Source: Thermoplasmata archaeon (GTDB taxonomy: Archaea > Thermoplasmatota > Thermoplasmata > Thermoplasmatales > Thermoplasmataceae). From it: a stretch of 14,258 nt of DNA. The position numbers were made by a program, and so were the translations under genes. The notes beneath the pieces were generated by a model. That model ran no database searches. It had not been told where the DNA came from and saw only the letters and a list, made by a program, of their open reading frames with translations. The stretch covers positions 1 through 14,258 of the forward strand of contig JAKAAI010000046.1 in NCBI GenBank assembly GCA_021797055.1. Reading direction: 5' to 3'. This document shows positions 12,824-14,258 of the stretch, one piece after another; position 1 is the stretch's first letter; each line of letters begins with the position of its first letter.

Positions 12824-13931
12824 ATGATCGCCATAGGGATAGACACGCATCTGAAAATGCATGAGATAGAGGCACAGGATAATAACAGGAGGGTTCTCTG
12901 GAGAGGGAAGATCGTAAATGAAAGGAAAGGGTTTGAAATGATCCGTGAAGAGATTGAAACACCGGTAGAGAGCCAGAAACAGGAGATCGTCGGCATATAC
13001 ATGAATCCAACAGGTAACTACCATGTACCTTTGAAATATTTCCTTTCAACACTAGGATTTAATGTCATACTTGTCAATCCCATAATAAGCAGGTCCATAA
13101 GAAAAGTGTCTGGTTTCTGGAAAGGCAAGACAGACTCAGTTGATGCGCACTCACTTGCATCAACCCCATGGTTCAGGGCAGATATGGGTAAAGGACATGA
13201 GAGATCCGGGATTTCAGAGCTTACAAGGATTAGGGAAAGGCTGTTAAAAGAAATGAAGAGGCATAAACTACCTCAGGAGTGATCTTGCATGTGTATTTCC
13301 AGAATATCTGCACTTTCTAAATAATATCGACGGCAGTACTTCCATGAAACTGCTTGAAACTTTTCCCGTGCCATCACTCATTCTAAATGCCGGAAATGAG
13401 AATATACGTTATCTTGTCAAAAAGGAGAGCAAGGGGCATTTCGGCAATGAATTTGTTTCAGATTTAGTGAGGATTTCAGCTGAATCTGTAGGAATCCCTG
13501 ATAAGGATGGGATATTTGCACTGAAGATTAAGATGGAAATTGATAGAATCAGGGGAATAAAACGGGATATAAACACAGTTGAAAGCAATATTAGGAAGAG
13601 AGTTGCAGACGATGAGGATGTGAAACATCTGGATGACATTCCCGGTATAGATACTGTCCGGGCTGCAACCATAATGGCAGAAATCGGAAACATAGATCAG
13701 TTCGAATCAGCAATGAAACTGCAGTCATATGGTGGTGTCACATTATCCGACAATGGATCCGCTGATTCGTACATATCAAGGCATTCCAGGGTTTCAAACC
13801 ACTATCTTGCAACTGCAGCGAGCAGATCTGCAGTAACACTTGTTTTGCACAACACAAGGGAGTTTAAGAATGTGTATGACAGGGAAATGGGTAAACAGAA
13901 AAGGGTTATACAGACATACATAACAGTCTAA
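12824..13931 (+). pseudogene. IS110-family transposase, frameshifted
   Basis: The N-terminal DEDD RuvC-like domain starts at ATG 12824: MIAIGIDTHLKMHEIEAQ with Asp7, then VGIYMNPTGNYHVPLKYFLSTLGF, then NPIISRSIRKVSGFWKGKTDSVDAHSLA with Asp104 and Asp107. The reading frame ends at a TGA (13280-13282) just after LLKEMKRHK. The right frame then continues NYLRSDLACVFPEYLHFLNNIDGSTSMKLLETF, open from about 13266 to 13931, with the C-terminal Transposase_20 part (DDIPGIDTVRAATIMAEIG...SYGGVTLSDNGSADSYISRHSRVSNHYLATAASRSA) that houses the catalytic Ser. A one-base gain or two-base loss at 13262-13268, in an A-run, explains the break. The expected Glu of the DEDD set is Asn61 in MNPTG. The C-terminus (RVIQTYITV) may be slightly short. 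Confidence 0.85.
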
Positions 13932-14136
13932 AAAATTAAGTCGGTTCGGAGATACTGTTTCAAGGCCAATATCTAAGCATTGAAAGTTGCGTCCGGATAG
14001 GCAAAGCTAACTATATGTTGCAAAAAATTAAAAAAAATTCAAGCAAACCACTTCTATGGATACCTGAAGTCAGTTGTATAAGGAAAGTCTGGTTTATTGT
14101 TTAAACATACGATACTGTTCAATACCATAATTGAAA
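13932..14136. other. Intergenic region between the IS110 relic and the tRNA
   Basis: 205 bp, AT-rich, including A-runs near 14025-14039. It must contain the IS110 right end, but no boundary is visible. I see no reading frame, no remaining half of the IS3 orfB and no second tRNA. Confidence 0.4.
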
Positions 14137-14211
14137 CGGGCCCGGTGGGATTCGAACCCACGATCACCGACTTAGAAGGACGGTGCCTTATCCATACTAG
14201 GCCACGGGCCC
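14137..14211 (-). tRNA. tRNA-Arg (anticodon UCU)
   Basis: A 75-base cloverleaf on the minus strand: acceptor GGGCCCG pairs with CGGGCCC with discriminator G; TG at positions 8-9; D arm closed by GCC/GGC; anticodon loop CTTCTAA with UCU at 34-36 (reads AGA, Arg); T arm GTGGG-TTCGAAT-CCCAC. No CCA is encoded and no intron is present at 37/38. The anticodon stem CCGTC/GTCGG has one U-U mismatch (30-40), so four of five pairs are Watson-Crick. The gene is downstream of the IS relics and is transcribed towards them. Confidence 0.93.
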
Positions 14212-14258
14212 GTTCTCCTCAATACAGCGTTGAATTTGAAAGTTTCCATCCCATAACA

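Larger units (their letters stand above)
12590..13960 (+). mobile_element. IS110-family element, degenerate
   Basis: The unit consists of a non-coding left part (12590-12823), a frameshifted transposase (12824-13931) and an unknown short right end. IS110 elements lack terminal inverted repeats, so neither edge can be fixed from sequence alone; both coordinates are approximate. Confidence 0.6.

Noticed and set aside
12660..13052. Minus-strand open frames of 66-130 codons
   Set aside because: They cover the IS110 left end and the start of the transposase on the opposite strand, and show no domain.
13409..13693. A 94-codon minus-strand open frame
   Set aside because: Antisense to the C-terminal half of the IS110 transposase; no start signal or domain.

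Overview
The window looks like chromosome of an archaeon, most probably an acidophilic member of the Thermoplasmatales (Ferroplasma/Cuniculiplasma/Thermoplasma-like). Direct signs are TATA-like boxes 23-27 nt upstream of several start codons (leaderless genes), a class III (prepilin) signal peptide of the archaeal type, a tRNA gene without encoded CCA, and archaeal-type insertion sequences. The assignment to order is inference.

Region 1 (1-6360) is ordinary chromosome: the 3' end of an unidentified rightward gene; a leftward pyrD-pyrK pair (dihydroorotate dehydrogenase B) with ATGA overlap; a PEBP/YbhB-like protein; msrA with a perfect 15-bp palindrome at its start; then, rightward, a secreted pilin-like protein with six N-glycosylation sequons and an Amt ammonium transporter with no PII gene beside it; then a leftward ion channel with a TrkA-N-like Rossmann domain.

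Region 2 (6370-11764) looks accessory and, by eye, is AT-richer up to about 10600. It holds an orphan beta-class DNA methyltransferase, a DsrE-like protein, a decayed tnpB 3' end with two related hairpin repeats, a regulator that I read as a CARF-like sensor domain fused to a winged helix, and, divergent from the regulator, a three-gene sulfur set: a large fused YeeE/YedE transporter, a second DsrE-like sulfur carrier and a TauE/SafE permease. The 119-bp divergent promoter region carries two overlapping inverted repeats. The simplest reading is a ligand-sensing regulator controlling uptake, relay and export of a sulfur compound (thiosulfate, persulfide, sulfite or a sulfonate). This is the most interesting system in the window.

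Region 3 (about 11830-13960) is a pile-up of dead insertion sequences: an IS3-family element with intact orfA, a recognisable -1 frameshift signal and an orfB cut off after its first catalytic Asp; and an IS110-family element whose transposase is broken by a frameshift, preceded by about 230 bp of non-coding DNA that could encode the element's bridge RNA. The window ends with a leftward tRNA-Arg(UCU) gene that has a U-U mismatch in its anticodon stem.
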